From assembly GCF_002954705.1 (NCBI RefSeq), contig NZ_MSCO01000002.1, forward strand, positions 673,950 through 737,949: a stretch of DNA of 64,000 nt, read 5' to 3'. Made by a program: the position numbers and the translations under genes. Position 1 is the first letter of the stretch; every line of letters starts with the position of its first letter. Below the pieces are notes generated by a model that saw only the letters and a list, made by a program, of their open reading frames with translations, was not told the DNA's origin and made no database searches. The stretch comes from Aliivibrio sifiae (GTDB lineage Bacteria; Pseudomonadota; Gammaproteobacteria; Enterobacterales; Vibrionaceae). This document shows positions 44,724 to 53,994 of the stretch, piece after piece.

Positions 44724-46394
44724 TTACTTTTGAATCAATATCACTCGACACTCGTATGGGCGCAGTATCATTTCTTTTTGAGGTTGCGTGAATTCTACAT
44801 CACCATAATTCGCTAAAATATACTTAACGTCCTTCCCTTTTAAATCAAAAGAGACAGGCGCTTCATTCGCATAAAAGTTATGAACAGCAATTAAACGATG
44901 CGTATTACTTTCTCGTTGATAACAGAATAACTCCTTATGCTCAGGCATCAAATCATAGTAATCCCCCGTGGTTATTACCTCTACCTCTTTACGAAGTTGG
45001 ATGATTTTCTGATAGAAATAAAACACAGAGTTTTGATCGTTTACTGCATTTTCTGCATTCACATCTTGATAATTGTTAGCCACGGATAACCACGGAGTAC
45101 CTAAGGTAAAACCAGCATTATTGCTTCTATTCCATTGCATTGGTGTTCTAGAATTATCACGAGATTTTTGTTCTAAAATTTCAAGCATTTCAGACTCAGA
45201 AACAGATTTCTTCTGGTTCACCATGATATCGAACATGTTAGTACTTTCAAGGTCTCGATATTGCTCGATTGAAGTATAATGTGGGTTGGTCATTCCAATC
45301 TCTTCACCTTGATAAATATAAGGCGTTCCTTGCATCATATGCACTGATGACGCGAGCATTTTAGCGGATAATTCACGGTACTCTTCATCATTACCTAAGC
45401 GGCTTACCACTCTAGGTTGATCATGATTACACCAAAACAGTGCTCCCCAGCCCTTGCCATTTAAACCGGTTTGCCAGTGATTAAAAATCGACTTCAGAGA
45501 TATAAAATCAAACGGAGCTTTGGTCCACTTTTCACCATTTATATAATCAGCTTTAAGATGATGAAAGTTGAATACCATCGATAGTTCTTTGCCATCTCGT
45601 GCTGAGTATTGTTGACAATGTTCTAACGTGGTTGATGACATTTCACCTACAGTCACAGAACCATACTTTTGAAAAACAGCTTTGCTTATCTCTTGTAAAT
45701 ATTGATGAACTTTAGGGCCATCAGTATAAAAACGGCGCCCATCTCCAACATCATCATTCAGAAATTCTTGCTGCTTTGAAATAAGGTTAATAACATCTAA
45801 ACGGAATCCATCAACGCCTTTCTCTGCCCAAAAGCTGATTATTTCTTTTACTTCTTGACGAACTTTAGGATTGTCCCAATTTAGATCCGCCTGCTCTTTA
45901 GCAAATAAGTGTAAATAATATTGCTCTGTTGCTTCATCTAATGCCCACGCGTTACCTCCAAACTTAGATTCCCAATTAGTTGGCTCTTTGCCATTAACTG
46001 AATCTTTCCAAATATAATAATCTCGGTATTCACTGTCTTTGTCACCAAGAGCAGACTTGAACCAATGATGTTCTGTCGATGTATGATTAACCACAAGATC
46101 CATAATAATGCGTATGCCACGAGACTTTGCTTCTTCAAGTAATTCATCAAAATCTGCCATGGTGCCAAAATCAGGATTAATTGAATAATAATCAGCAATA
46201 TCGTAGCCATTATCAATCATTGGGGATTGATAGATAGGAGTTAACCATAATGCATCCACACCCAATTTTTTCAGGTAATTCAATTTAGAAATAATACCTT
46301 TAATATCACCTGTGCCTTTATTACCGCTGTCGCAAAAACTTTTTGGGTAAATTTGATAGATAGTTGCTGTACGCCACCACTCTAAATTTGTCAT
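44724..46394 (-). CDS. treC: Trehalose-6-phosphate hydrolase
   Basis: 556 residues, GH13. Catalytic landmarks: DLVVNHTS (region I), DGFRLDVINL (nucleophile Asp), GEMSST (acid/base Glu) and NHDQPR (region IV). It splits trehalose 6-phosphate to glucose and glucose 6-phosphate in the cytoplasm. It lies 116 bp downstream of treB with an imperfect 10-bp hairpin between. An oligo-1,6-glucosidase is the usual confusion, but the genetic context with treB and treR settles it. Confidence 0.93.
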   Translation of the reverse strand: MTNLEWWRTATIYQIYPKSFCDSGNKGTGDIKGIISKLNYLKKLGVDALWLTPIYQSPMIDNGYDIADYYSINPDFGTMADFDELLEEAKSRGIRIIMDLVVNHTSTEHHWFKSALGDKDSEYRDYYIWKDSVNGKEPTNWESKFGGNAWALDEATEQYYLHLFAKEQADLNWDNPKVRQEVKEIISFWAEKGVDGFRLDVINLISKQQEFLNDDVGDGRRFYTDGPKVHQYLQEISKAVFQKYGSVTVGEMSSTTLEHCQQYSARDGKELSMVFNFHHLKADYINGEKWTKAPFDFISLKSIFNHWQTGLNGKGWGALFWCNHDQPRVVSRLGNDEEYRELSAKMLASSVHMMQGTPYIYQGEEIGMTNPHYTSIEQYRDLESTNMFDIMVNQKKSVSESEMLEILEQKSRDNSRTPMQWNRSNNAGFTLGTPWLSVANNYQDVNAENAVNDQNSVFYFYQKIIQLRKEVEVITTGDYYDLMPEHKELFCYQRESNTHRLIAVHNFYANEAPVSFDLKGKDVKYILANYGDVEFTQPQKEMILRPYECRVILIQK

Positions 46395-46423
46395 TTTATA
46401 TCTCTAAACTACTTAAAAAGAGA

Positions 46424-46456
46424 ACACCTTTACTTATATTATCCATGTGAAGGTGT
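46424..46456 (-). other. Hairpin in the treB-treC gap
   Basis: ACACCTTTAC (46424-46433) and GTGAAGGTGT (46447-46456) pair with one G-T wobble and a 13-nt loop. No T-run follows. Such hairpins often stabilise or separate transcripts inside an operon. Confidence 0.4.
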
Positions 46457-46510
46457 GTACTGTAATGATAAGAATTACTTAACCTAGGCTGCAGAAACGG
46501 CTAACTGCTC

Positions 46511-47908
46511 TTAAGTTTCTGCACGCTTATACATAATCAATGTTAAAATGGCAGGAACAAAAATTGCGACTAACATAGCAACACCATAAATTCCCCAGAA
46601 TTGCGGTTGAATAGAAAGAATTCCCGGCAAGCCACCTACTCCAATGCCATTCGCCATGACACCGGCACTACCACAGATAGCTGCTGCCATTGCTGAACCT
46701 ATCATTGCACTCAACATTGGAAATTTATATTTCAAATTAATTCCGTACATTGCGGGCTCTGTAACACCAAGATAAGCTGAAATAGCTGCTGGGACTGAAA
46801 TGTCACGCTCACCACTTTTCTTACTGATAATGATAATCCCAACCACCGCTGAAGCTTGGGCAATATTTGATAATGCGATTAGAGGCCAAATTGGGGTGCC
46901 GCCCAACTCTTGCATTAATTGCAAATCGACAGCGTTCGTTGTGTGGTGAATACCCGTAATTACTAATGGTGCATAGAAGAAACCAAAGATCACTGACCCA
47001 ACAATCGCAAAATCTCCAGTCATTGCGGCTTTTGCAGCCACTGCAACGCCATCACCGAGCACTCTGCCAAACGGTCCAATAAATGCGTGAGCCAAAATGA
47101 CAGACACAATAATAGAAACAAAAGGCACAACAACAAGATACAGATAAGAAGGAACAATGCGCTTTAAATTTGTTTCAATAAAGGCTAATGCAACACCGGC
47201 AAGCATGGCAGGAATAACTTGTGCTTGATAACCAACTTTTTCAATAACAAATAAACCGAAATCCCAAACTTCAGGTACTTGTTTACCAATAAGGTACGCA
47301 TTCATCAATTGAGGAGAGACTAGAGTAACACCGAGTGTAATACCTAGAATCGGAGTACCTCCTAATTTTTTCACCGTTGACCAACACACACCAACAGGTA
47401 AGAAAAAGAATATCGCTTCACCAATCAACCATAAAAATGAATGTACTGTTGCCCAAAACTGACTCGTTTCTACTAATGTTTGACCATCAAGCATTCTTAG
47501 ATCGCCGATGACGTTTCTAAAACCTAAGATCAAACCACCTGTAATAATCGCAGGTAATAATGGGACAAAAATTTCAGCTAGATGAGAGATCCCACGCTCT
47601 AAAATATTCATATTTTGTCGAGCTGCAAGTTTGGCATCTTCTTTGGATGCTCCTTTCTCTCCTGAAAGCTCATTTAAAATGGAAAAAACTTCATCCACTT
47701 CAGTACCAATAACAACTTGAAATTGTCCGGCATTAGTAAAGCAGCCTTTAACCATAGGTATTTTTTCTATTGCTTTTACGTCAGCACCATTAGTGTTGTT
47801 TAATACAAAACGTAAGCGCGTCAAACAATGACTTACACTAGCAATATTCTCTGTTCCCCCGATCAACTCTATCAAACGTTGTACGTCCTTTCTCTCTATT
47901 TTACTCAT
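46511..47908 (-). CDS. treB: PTS trehalose-specific EIIBC
   Basis: 465 residues from the ATG at 47908, preceded by AAAGGT; the longer frame to 47995 covers the operator and is wrong. The IIB domain (1-80) carries the phosphorylated Cys28 (SVSHCLTRLRFVL). The IIC domain has about ten membrane segments with GITGFH-like GIHHTTNAVD near the substrate site. No IIA domain is present, so it borrows EIIA-Glc, as in E. coli. It imports trehalose as trehalose 6-phosphate for treC. Confidence 0.93.
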   Translation of the reverse strand: MSKIERKDVQRLIELIGGTENIASVSHCLTRLRFVLNNTNGADVKAIEKIPMVKGCFTNAGQFQVVIGTEVDEVFSILNELSGEKGASKEDAKLAARQNMNILERGISHLAEIFVPLLPAIITGGLILGFRNVIGDLRMLDGQTLVETSQFWATVHSFLWLIGEAIFFFLPVGVCWSTVKKLGGTPILGITLGVTLVSPQLMNAYLIGKQVPEVWDFGLFVIEKVGYQAQVIPAMLAGVALAFIETNLKRIVPSYLYLVVVPFVSIIVSVILAHAFIGPFGRVLGDGVAVAAKAAMTGDFAIVGSVIFGFFYAPLVITGIHHTTNAVDLQLMQELGGTPIWPLIALSNIAQASAVVGIIIISKKSGERDISVPAAISAYLGVTEPAMYGINLKYKFPMLSAMIGSAMAAAICGSAGVMANGIGVGGLPGILSIQPQFWGIYGVAMLVAIFVPAILTLIMYKRAET

Positions 47909-47943
47909 ACCTTTGTCCACGTTGATTATAATTTCGCACGAAC

Positions 47944-48014
47944 TGGGAATGTTCCCAATGAATTTCGAAGCATACTTGCAAATATGACCGGACAAATAAA
48001 TGGGAACAATCCCA
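47944..48014. promoter_or_regulatory. Two TreR operators upstream of treB
   Basis: TGGGAATGTTCCCA (47944-47957, perfect palindrome) and TGGGAACAATCCCA (48001-48014, one imperfect pair) are 57 bp apart, measured start to start, in the 149-bp treR-treB gap. LacI-family TreR of E. coli binds a GGGAAC-GTTCCC type palindrome. Two sites suggest cooperative or looped repression of treBC. Confidence 0.82.
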
Positions 48015-48015
48015 T

Positions 48016-48037
48016 AAATTGAATTAGATCACAATAA
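48016..48037. promoter_or_regulatory. Possible CRP site upstream of treB
   Basis: AGATCACA on the right half agrees with a CRP half-site; the left half (TTGAAT) is poor. It abuts the distal TreR operator. Glucose control of trehalose genes by CRP is usual. Confidence 0.35.
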
Positions 48038-48057
48038 AGTGTATTATTTACGATAAT

Positions 48058-49002
48058 TTAGAAAGATAAAGGCTGAGTTAAATGAGTAATATTTGCGCTA
48101 CCATCTAATTGTTGTAAAAGCTGTTTCGCAGCAATTTCCCCTGCACGCTGATAGCCAGGATTAATGCTGATAATATTAGGGAATAAGAAAGAAAGTAGCT
48201 CATTACCACCAACCCCTGTAATTTGAATATCATCACGTTGTAACTCTTGAAGACGCTTAGCTACGCCAAGTGCCAATGTATCACTTGCGCACACTATGGC
48301 TTCAATATCATCATCTAATACTGAATCAACTAACGCATACGCACTCTGGTGATCTAACTGCCCTGTTGCAAATCGAGATGGTAATTCACGCTCCTCACAC
48401 CAACTCAAATAAGCATCTAAACGTAATTTACCGGTTGTTTTATCACTAGGATCAACACCAATATAAGCAATGTTAGTAAGACCCAGTTCTGATAAATGAT
48501 AAAGAGCTTGCTTTATCACACCTTGGTTATCGTAGTTAATTGAACTGACTTTATCGGTATCCATAGCAATGACAACCATGCGCTCATCCCAACGTTCAAC
48601 TTCACTCATATCACACTCTGTAAAACCAAATAGAATAACACCGTCAACACTGCGTTTTCTCAGTACTTCTAAATGCTCATTGGTTTTTTGAGTATCAAAT
48701 TGACTTTCCATAATCACAGCATCATAGCCGTGACGATAAATTACCTCTAAAATTGCACTCACCGCTTTATTTTCTGAAGGCGAATCAAGACGAGACGTAA
48801 TAATACCGATGACTTTTTGACTGCCACCACGCATGCTTTGGGCTGACTTTGAAGGAGTAAACCCAGACTCTTTAATGATCTGCTCTACTTTGAGGCGAGT
48901 TTCTAATTTCACTTTTGGATCATCGGTTAATACACGAGACACCGTCGACTTTCCAACACCAGCCATTTTAGCTATATCAAGAATCGTCAATTTTTTCGTC
49001 AT
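48058..49002 (-). CDS. treR: LacI-family trehalose repressor
   Basis: 314 residues from the ATG at 49002, close to E. coli TreR (315). Helix-turn-helix LTILDIAKMAGVGKSTVSRVLT (about 4-25) and the TreR pattern SAQSMRGGSQKVIGIITSRLDSPSENKAV. The effector domain (about 60-310) should bind trehalose 6-phosphate. Located upstream of treBC on the same strand; the last 49 bp before the operators are free of hairpins, so treR may read through into treB. Confidence 0.93.
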   Translation of the reverse strand: MTKKLTILDIAKMAGVGKSTVSRVLTDDPKVKLETRLKVEQIIKESGFTPSKSAQSMRGGSQKVIGIITSRLDSPSENKAVSAILEVIYRHGYDAVIMESQFDTQKTNEHLEVLRKRSVDGVILFGFTECDMSEVERWDERMVVIAMDTDKVSSINYDNQGVIKQALYHLSELGLTNIAYIGVDPSDKTTGKLRLDAYLSWCEERELPSRFATGQLDHQSAYALVDSVLDDDIEAIVCASDTLALGVAKRLQELQRDDIQITGVGGNELLSFLFPNIISINPGYQRAGEIAAKQLLQQLDGSANITHLTQPLSF

Positions 49003-49087
49003 GTGTAAATCATCCATTAGTGAGAGTGCCATTTATTGAATTCGAATATGCATTTTTAATACGTTAATAGTTTACTCATTCTCTAAT

Positions 49088-49118
49088 AAAAACGCATGAA
49101 AAATATCATGCGCTTTTA
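49088..49118 (-). terminator. Terminator of nagZ
   Basis: CGCATGA paired with TCATGCG around a 6-nt loop, with an A-run on the left (minus-strand Ts). Confidence 0.7.
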
Positions 49119-49137
49119 TTCTACAAAGTTAACTATA

Positions 49138-50133
49138 TTATGGTTTCCAACGATCATAAGCACGGGTAATGCTCTCATTCGCCGTTTTCCACTCTTTACT
49201 GTTTAATAGCGTTGCTCTATCAAAATGCTTAGTTTTCAATAATGCGTTTGCTTTTTCTACGGTTTGAATTTCTAAGTTATCTAACACTTCTACCGCAGAT
49301 TGGCGATTGTTACACATAAGAACCATATCACAACCGGCATCAAGGGCTTGCTGAGAGCGTTCTGCTGGTCCGCCCATAATGGTCGCACCTTCCATACTCA
49401 AATCGTCTGAAAAAACCAATCCGTTAAAGTTTAGTTGTTTACGTAGCACTTCTTTTAACCAATAAGAAGAACCACTGGCTGGTGATGAGTCGTATTCAGG
49501 ATAAATAACATGCGCTGGCATCATCGCATCTAGAATACCTGCTTCAATTTGAGCTTTAAAAATCGCCATGTCTAACTCAAAAATATTATCACGGTTATCA
49601 TAAGGTGTTTCTAAATGAGAATCAGCAATCACACCACCATGACCAGGAAAATGTTTACCTGTCGTAGAAGTACCTGCTGATTTCATTCCCTTCATGAATG
49701 CGGTGCTGTATTTAACAATGGTATTAATATCATCACCAAATGCACGGTTACCAATGGCTTTACAATCAAAACCGCTATCAAGAACAGGAGCAAAGGTAAG
49801 ATCTATATCATGAGCAACTAACTCTGAACACAATAACCAGCCTGCCATTTTTGCCAATTCTAAACCGTTATCCATTTCGGCATAAGCTTGCGCTGGGGGA
49901 ATAAGGGTAAATTCATCTCTAAAACGTTGAACACGACCGCCTTCTTGGTCAACACCAATCAAGATAGGACGGCCAGCCGCTTTACGAATTGACGCGGTTA
50001 GTGCAGCGAGCTGCTTTGAATCATGATAATTTCGAGCAAATAAGATCAAGCCCCCTACCGTTGGGTGCTGTAATAATTCACGCTCTTCAGCATCAATCTC
50101 GTATCCTTCAACATCTAACCATAACGGTCCCAT
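49138..50133 (-). CDS. nagZ: Beta-N-acetylglucosaminidase NagZ
   Basis: 331 residues from the ATG at 50133 (GGAG 6 nt before it). GH3 enzyme: [20 protein letters not shown] opens the protein, [18 protein letters not shown] (catalytic loop His) and the nucleophile Asp in [11 protein letters not shown] follow. It removes GlcNAc from anhydro-muropeptides in the cytoplasm during peptidoglycan recycling and can affect beta-lactamase induction. The next gene on the other strand is anmK, of the same pathway; the two are divergent. Confidence 0.94.
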   Translation of the reverse strand: MGPLWLDVEGYEIDAEERELLQHPTVGGLILFARNYHDSKQLAALTASIRKAAGRPILIGVDQEGGRVQRFRDEFTLIPPAQAYAEMDNGLELAKMAGWLLCSELVAHDIDLTFAPVLDSGFDCKAIGNRAFGDDINTIVKYSTAFMKGMKSAGTSTTGKHFPGHGGVIADSHLETPYDNRDNIFELDMAIFKAQIEAGILDAMMPAHVIYPEYDSSPASGSSYWLKEVLRKQLNFNGLVFSDDLSMEGATIMGGPAERSQQALDAGCDMVLMCNNRQSAVEVLDNLEIQTVEKANALLKTKHFDRATLLNSKEWKTANESITRAYDRWKP

Positions 50134-50321
50134 AAATTTCTCCAAATCATCTTAATTTTTATAGGCTTAAAGTATCATGCTCTTTATGAATTTAAAATCT
50201 TATATCTAGAACTTATTACTCAAAATACGTTGAATTGTTTAAATATTATCTCTCCGCTTTATGGCACAATATCTTAGTATTACTATCTTGGTGTAAATTA
50301 AATGCAGTTGGAGAAATGAGA

Positions 50322-51425
50322 ATGGAAAAATACATAGGTTTAATGTCAGGAACGAGTTTAGATGGTGTTGATGCTGTTTTAGTTGAGACAAATGGCACAA
50401 CCATAAACTTACTTGGCCATGCTGATTACCCAATGGATGCTCAATTAAAATCAGATATTTTATCTTTCTGCACAGGCCAAGAAACCAATTTAAAAGTTGT
50501 TGGTGAAATTGAACATCGCTTAGGGCATTTATTTGCTGATGCCTCTTTACATCTTCTCAATACCCTCTCAGTTGCTCCAGAAAGTATTACTGCAATTGGT
50601 AGTCATGGGCAAACAGTTTTTCATTCACCAGATACACAGTATCCATTCACAATGCAACTGGGGGATGCCAATATTATCGCAGCAAAAACAAACATAGATA
50701 CTGTAGCTGATTTTCGTCGTAAGGATATGGCACTAGGTGGCCAAGGAGCACCACTGGTTCCAGCCTTCCATCACACTTTATTTGGTAAACCAAATAGCAC
50801 TCATATCATCCTAAATATCGGGGGGATTTCTAATATATCTATCTTACAAAAAGACACTTCCGTAATTGGCTATGATACAGGCCCTGGTAATATGTTGATG
50901 GACGCTTGGATCTATAAACATAAGCAAAAAAGCTATGACCATAATGGCGATTGGGCTCGTGATGGTGTCGTGATTCAAGAGTTATTAGCTCAACTAAAAC
51001 AACACAGTTACTTTGCTCGTCCTTACCCTAAAAGCACAGGACGTGAATTATTTAATTTAGAATGGTTTGCTCAATTTATTGAAAATAAACCATACAAACC
51101 ACAAGATATACAAGCGACATTATTAGAGTTTACTGTCGTTACTATTGTTGAACAAGTCGTTAAATTTCATGTTGGTGAAGCAGCAAAACTTCTTGTATGT
51201 GGTGGCGGTGCTCATAATCAATATCTAATGGAAAAACTGCAACAACATTTATCTAATTGGGCAGTTGCTACGACTAACGACTACAATGTAGATAGTGACA
51301 ACATGGAAGCAATGGCGTTTGCATGGCTTGCACATCAACGAATTCATAACAGACCAAGCAACGAGCCAGATGTAACAGGTGCTTCACGTTACGCAAGTTT
51401 AGGTGTAATCTACCCGGCCTCTTAA
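50322..51425 (+). CDS. anmK: Anhydro-N-acetylmuramic acid kinase
   Basis: 367 residues from the ATG at 50322 (GGAG 9 nt before it). ASKHA-fold kinase: EKYIGLMSGTSLDGVDAVLVE, then LGGQGAPLVPAFHHTLF and ILNIGGISNIS, VIGYDTGPGNMLMD and KLLVCGGGAHNQYLM. It phosphorylates and opens 1,6-anhydroMurNAc to MurNAc 6-phosphate, the step after NagZ. It shares a divergent promoter region with nagZ. Family length fits. Confidence 0.94.
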   Translation: MEKYIGLMSGTSLDGVDAVLVETNGTTINLLGHADYPMDAQLKSDILSFCTGQETNLKVVGEIEHRLGHLFADASLHLLNTLSVAPESITAIGSHGQTVFHSPDTQYPFTMQLGDANIIAAKTNIDTVADFRRKDMALGGQGAPLVPAFHHTLFGKPNSTHIILNIGGISNISILQKDTSVIGYDTGPGNMLMDAWIYKHKQKSYDHNGDWARDGVVIQELLAQLKQHSYFARPYPKSTGRELFNLEWFAQFIENKPYKPQDIQATLLEFTVVTIVEQVVKFHVGEAAKLLVCGGGAHNQYLMEKLQQHLSNWAVATTNDYNVDSDNMEAMAFAWLAHQRIHNRPSNEPDVTGASRYASLGVIYPAS

Positions 51426-51458
51426 ATACAAATAAGAATAATTAAGAAGTATTTTATT

Positions 51459-52331
51459 ATGCATATTTCAGCTCAACTACAGCCACTTTGGCACAGTAAA
51501 AAAACCTCAGAACCATGCCACTCTTTAAAAGAACAATTGGCATGGTTACACGATGCTGACGATAATTTTAAGCTTAAAGCAATTAATAAAGAGCAACTTG
51601 ATGATAAACACCTCCTATTAAATGAGTGGCTGCCTTCTAGTTTATCTAATGCTATTGAATTGTTTGGTAAAAAGAATGAAGTAAACCAAAATGTTGCCGC
51701 ATCAATGTGGTTAAAATCATTCAATAATCAATTTTTTACCAGTTTAACCGCTTTACGTTTAAAATTTAATCGCGTACCTATCGTTCAATTTAATGACATT
51801 TTCATTTCGACACCTAATGGTGAAAAAATAAAATCATTACAAATCAATAATAACTGCCATTTTGTTTGCCTTGAAAACGATCCTTTAGCAACAAGTCCTC
51901 AATCTACAGTAGTCGCTACCCACGAGCAGTTAGATGAAGCCTTTACTCATTTAATACAGCAAATTGGTGGTGGATTAAGTCTGTTATTTGAAAAAGAAAG
52001 ATTAAAGCATCGTCCATTTTGGGGAAGTATCTCACTGGCTGTCAGTGTCTTCTTTATGCGTTTAACCGAAAAAGGGCTTTCTGCAGATCTCGCTAAGCAA
52101 ATACTTCCTAATGCCCAGCAATGGTTATCAAATACCATGCCTAATATAGGAAAAGAACTGGCCCATATCCATGTAGCAGAAAAAGAACAGCGCGCTATCT
52201 TATATGTCCAACGTGAAACCTGTTGTTTAAAATACAAAATTGATGGCAAGAAAAATTGTGCTACGTGTCATTTACTTTCCGATGAAGAACGCATCAAGAA
52301 AAACACCAAACGTATCCCCTCTTCACTGTAA
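51459..52331 (+). CDS. FhuF-type siderophore ferric reductase
   Basis: 290 residues. The C-terminal Cys pattern C255-C256-x10-C267-x2-C270 is exactly the two-iron two-sulfur motif of FhuF-like ferric-siderophore reductases. The rest (about 20-240) is helical with no signal peptide, so it acts at the cytoplasmic side. Ferric-siderophore uptake genes are not in the window. A Fur box was sought upstream; only a weak AT-rich stretch exists in the 33-bp gap after anmK. Co-transcription with anmK is likely by spacing. Confidence 0.78.
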   Translation: MHISAQLQPLWHSKKTSEPCHSLKEQLAWLHDADDNFKLKAINKEQLDDKHLLLNEWLPSSLSNAIELFGKKNEVNQNVAASMWLKSFNNQFFTSLTALRLKFNRVPIVQFNDIFISTPNGEKIKSLQINNNCHFVCLENDPLATSPQSTVVATHEQLDEAFTHLIQQIGGGLSLLFEKERLKHRPFWGSISLAVSVFFMRLTEKGLSADLAKQILPNAQQWLSNTMPNIGKELAHIHVAEKEQRAILYVQRETCCLKYKIDGKKNCATCHLLSDEERIKKNTKRIPSSL

Positions 52332-52349
52332 TACGCAGTTTATCAATTG

Positions 52350-52379
52350 TAATGTGTCGGTAACACTACCGACACATTA
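52350..52379 (+). terminator. Hairpin after the FhuF-like gene
   Basis: Perfect 13-bp stem TAATGTGTCGGTA and its complement, loop ACAC. No T-run follows on the plus strand (gctttgt), so it may terminate with help or stabilise the mRNA end. Confidence 0.65.
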
Positions 52380-52433
52380 GCTTTGTAAATATTAAATAAA
52401 ACTTACATCAATTCTTAATATATTTTTTCTATC

Positions 52434-52501
52434 TTAGATCCCAAGCAAATAACTAGACTAAAACGGATTGTTTTAGTTCATTTTAAAGGTATGGGATCTA
52501 A
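52434..52501 (+). promoter_or_regulatory. Nested inverted repeats in the porin leader
   Basis: Outer arms TTAGATCCCA (52434-52443) and TGGGATCTAA (52492-52501) enclose an inner hairpin ACTAAAAC (52457-52464) and GTTTTAGT (52470-52477). The right outer arm ends on the A of the porin ATG. The ribosome site AAAGG (52485-52489) lies between inner hairpin and outer arm. Folded RNA would hold the start codon in a stem. The nested layout suggests translational control. Confidence 0.55.
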
Positions 52502-53439
52502 TGAAAAAATTACTACTATCAACCGCTATTTTATCGTCTTTTGTATCTGCACCGCTTCTTGCTGCAACCGTTTATGATCAAGATGACACTCAATTAAAAG
52601 TTGGTGGCAGAGCCGAAGCTCGAGCAAATATTTCTGACAATAATGAATCAGCAACAGACAGTTCATTTGAAGATAAAAGTCGTGCTCGTATTAATTTAAA
52701 AGGCAAAACAAAAATTAATGACAGCTTAGGCGCATTTGGTACCTATGAAGTTGAAATTGGAAGCGGTAAAAATAACACGGTAAACACTCGATACTTGTTC
52801 GCTGGTTTAAGCACAACTGTTGGTAATTTCTCTTACGGCCAGCAAGACTCAGCGCAAGTCATGCTTACTGATTATACTGATATCCTAGCGACATTCGGCG
52901 GTGATGCAGCCGACTTAACCGCTGGCAACAAAGACAAGCGTGAAAATAACTTCTTATACTCAGGAGAGTTTGATGCACTAACCATTCAAGCCAACTACAT
53001 TGCAAGTAATACCAAAAAGAATGATAGTTTTGGTATCTCTGGTATGTACGCATTACCTATGGGCTTAGATATCGGTTTAGGTTATACGTCAGGTGAAGAG
53101 TCTTCAACAGGACTAACAACAGCAGATGCAGATCAAATCAACTTGGCACTTCGCTACACATTAGATGCATTCATGGTATCTGGTCTCTTTACAACTGGAG
53201 AAGTAGATAAAAATGATGCAAGTGGTTACGAATTAGCCGCGGCCTATAAACTTGACCAATGGGTATTCCAAGGCGTTTATAACTTCCAAGAAGTAGATAA
53301 TACCGATACTGAAAATAATGTTGCAATTGAAGCTATTTATAAATTAAATAAAAGCTTCCGTACTTATGCAGGCTATAAATTTGAGCAAATCGATAACAAA
53401 GATGACCAATTACAATTCGGCCTTCGTTACGATTTCTAA
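52501..53439 (+). CDS. Outer-membrane porin (OmpU/OmpC-like general porin)
   Basis: 312 residues. Signal peptide KKLLLSTAILSSFVSAPLLA cleaved before ATVYDQD (about residue 21). The mature chain is a 16-strand-type barrel: TQLKVGGRAEARANIS, LGAFGTYEVEIG, SYGQQDSAQVMLTDYTDILATFGGD (an eyelet-loop-like region) and the terminal QFGLRYDF with the Phe end needed for BAM recognition. Diffusion pore in the outer membrane. Its leader RNA carries a nested palindrome that reaches the start codon. Confidence 0.85.
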   Translation: MKKLLLSTAILSSFVSAPLLAATVYDQDDTQLKVGGRAEARANISDNNESATDSSFEDKSRARINLKGKTKINDSLGAFGTYEVEIGSGKNNTVNTRYLFAGLSTTVGNFSYGQQDSAQVMLTDYTDILATFGGDAADLTAGNKDKRENNFLYSGEFDALTIQANYIASNTKKNDSFGISGMYALPMGLDIGLGYTSGEESSTGLTTADADQINLALRYTLDAFMVSGLFTTGEVDKNDASGYELAAAYKLDQWVFQGVYNFQEVDNTDTENNVAIEAIYKLNKSFRTYAGYKFEQIDNKDDQLQFGLRYDF

Positions 53440-53492
53440 ATAATTTAATTACAAAAAACTAATTTAGCGCTCTGGGTGGAGGGCTAAACCCC

Positions 53493-53527
53493 AATCCGGA
53501 ACAGTTATTTTGCTGTTTCGGATTTTT
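53493..53527 (+). terminator. Terminator of the porin gene
   Basis: AATCCGGAACAG paired with CTGTTTCGGATT (one wobble), 8-nt loop, then a run of Ts. Confidence 0.88.
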
Positions 53528-53592
53528 CACTTTGGCACATTATCTTAAGATCTGTTATAACGTACCTTCAAATCACTATTTAACGGTTAATC

Positions 53593-53829
53593 ATGAAATT
53601 ACTAGTTCGCAACCTACCTCGCACAATGACTGAATATGAATTAAGAGAGATGTTTAAAGCTCACGGTTCACTTGATTACTGCACACTGGTTTTAGATGAA
53701 ACAACTGGCGAATCTAAAGGTTTTGCTTTTGTTGAAATGCCAAACGAAGAAGAAGCTCTAGCGGCTATTGAAGCAGAAAATGGTAAAAAGTTTGGTAAAG
53801 ATAAAATCCGTGTAAAAGCGGCAGAATAA
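53593..53829 (+). CDS. RNA-recognition-motif (RRM) protein
   Basis: 78 residues, one RRM and nothing else. RNP2 is KLLVRNL (about 2-8) and RNP1 is KGFAFVEM (about 42-49), with the aromatic residues that stack on RNA. Such single-RRM proteins occur widely in Vibrio and cyanobacteria; their targets are mostly unknown. Highly expressed-looking codons. Ends in a short acidic tail. Single gene. Confidence 0.9.
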   Translation: MKLLVRNLPRTMTEYELREMFKAHGSLDYCTLVLDETTGESKGFAFVEMPNEEEALAAIEAENGKKFGKDKIRVKAAE

Positions 53830-53898
53830 CCCCTGCTTTTGTAAACCAAGCACATTCAGTGATTAGAAAACATCGGTCTCAACCTGTTTCTAATTACT

Positions 53899-53935
53899 AT
53901 ACCAATCGTATTTGCAACAAGGGTACGATTGGTAT
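53899..53935. repeat. 12-bp perfect inverted repeat after the RRM gene
   Basis: ATACCAATCGTA (53899-53910) and TACGATTGGTAT (53924-53935), loop of 13 nt. Without a T-run it resembles the short mobile palindromes scattered in Vibrio genomes more than a terminator. No second copy is in the window. Confidence 0.5.
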
Positions 53936-53994
53936 TGCTTTGTGTTGTTTAAAACCATCGCCCCACTTCACCTCTCTGTTAATTAGACATTATT

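Noticed and set aside
50261-50285. Sigma-54 promoter-like TGGCAC near nagZ-anmK
   Set aside because: The GC element of the -12 region is absent at the required spacing; the same holds near 53534.
51426-51458. Possible Fur box upstream of the FhuF-like gene
   Set aside because: Only a short AT-rich stretch (AATAAGAATAATTAAG) matches; too weak for a call.
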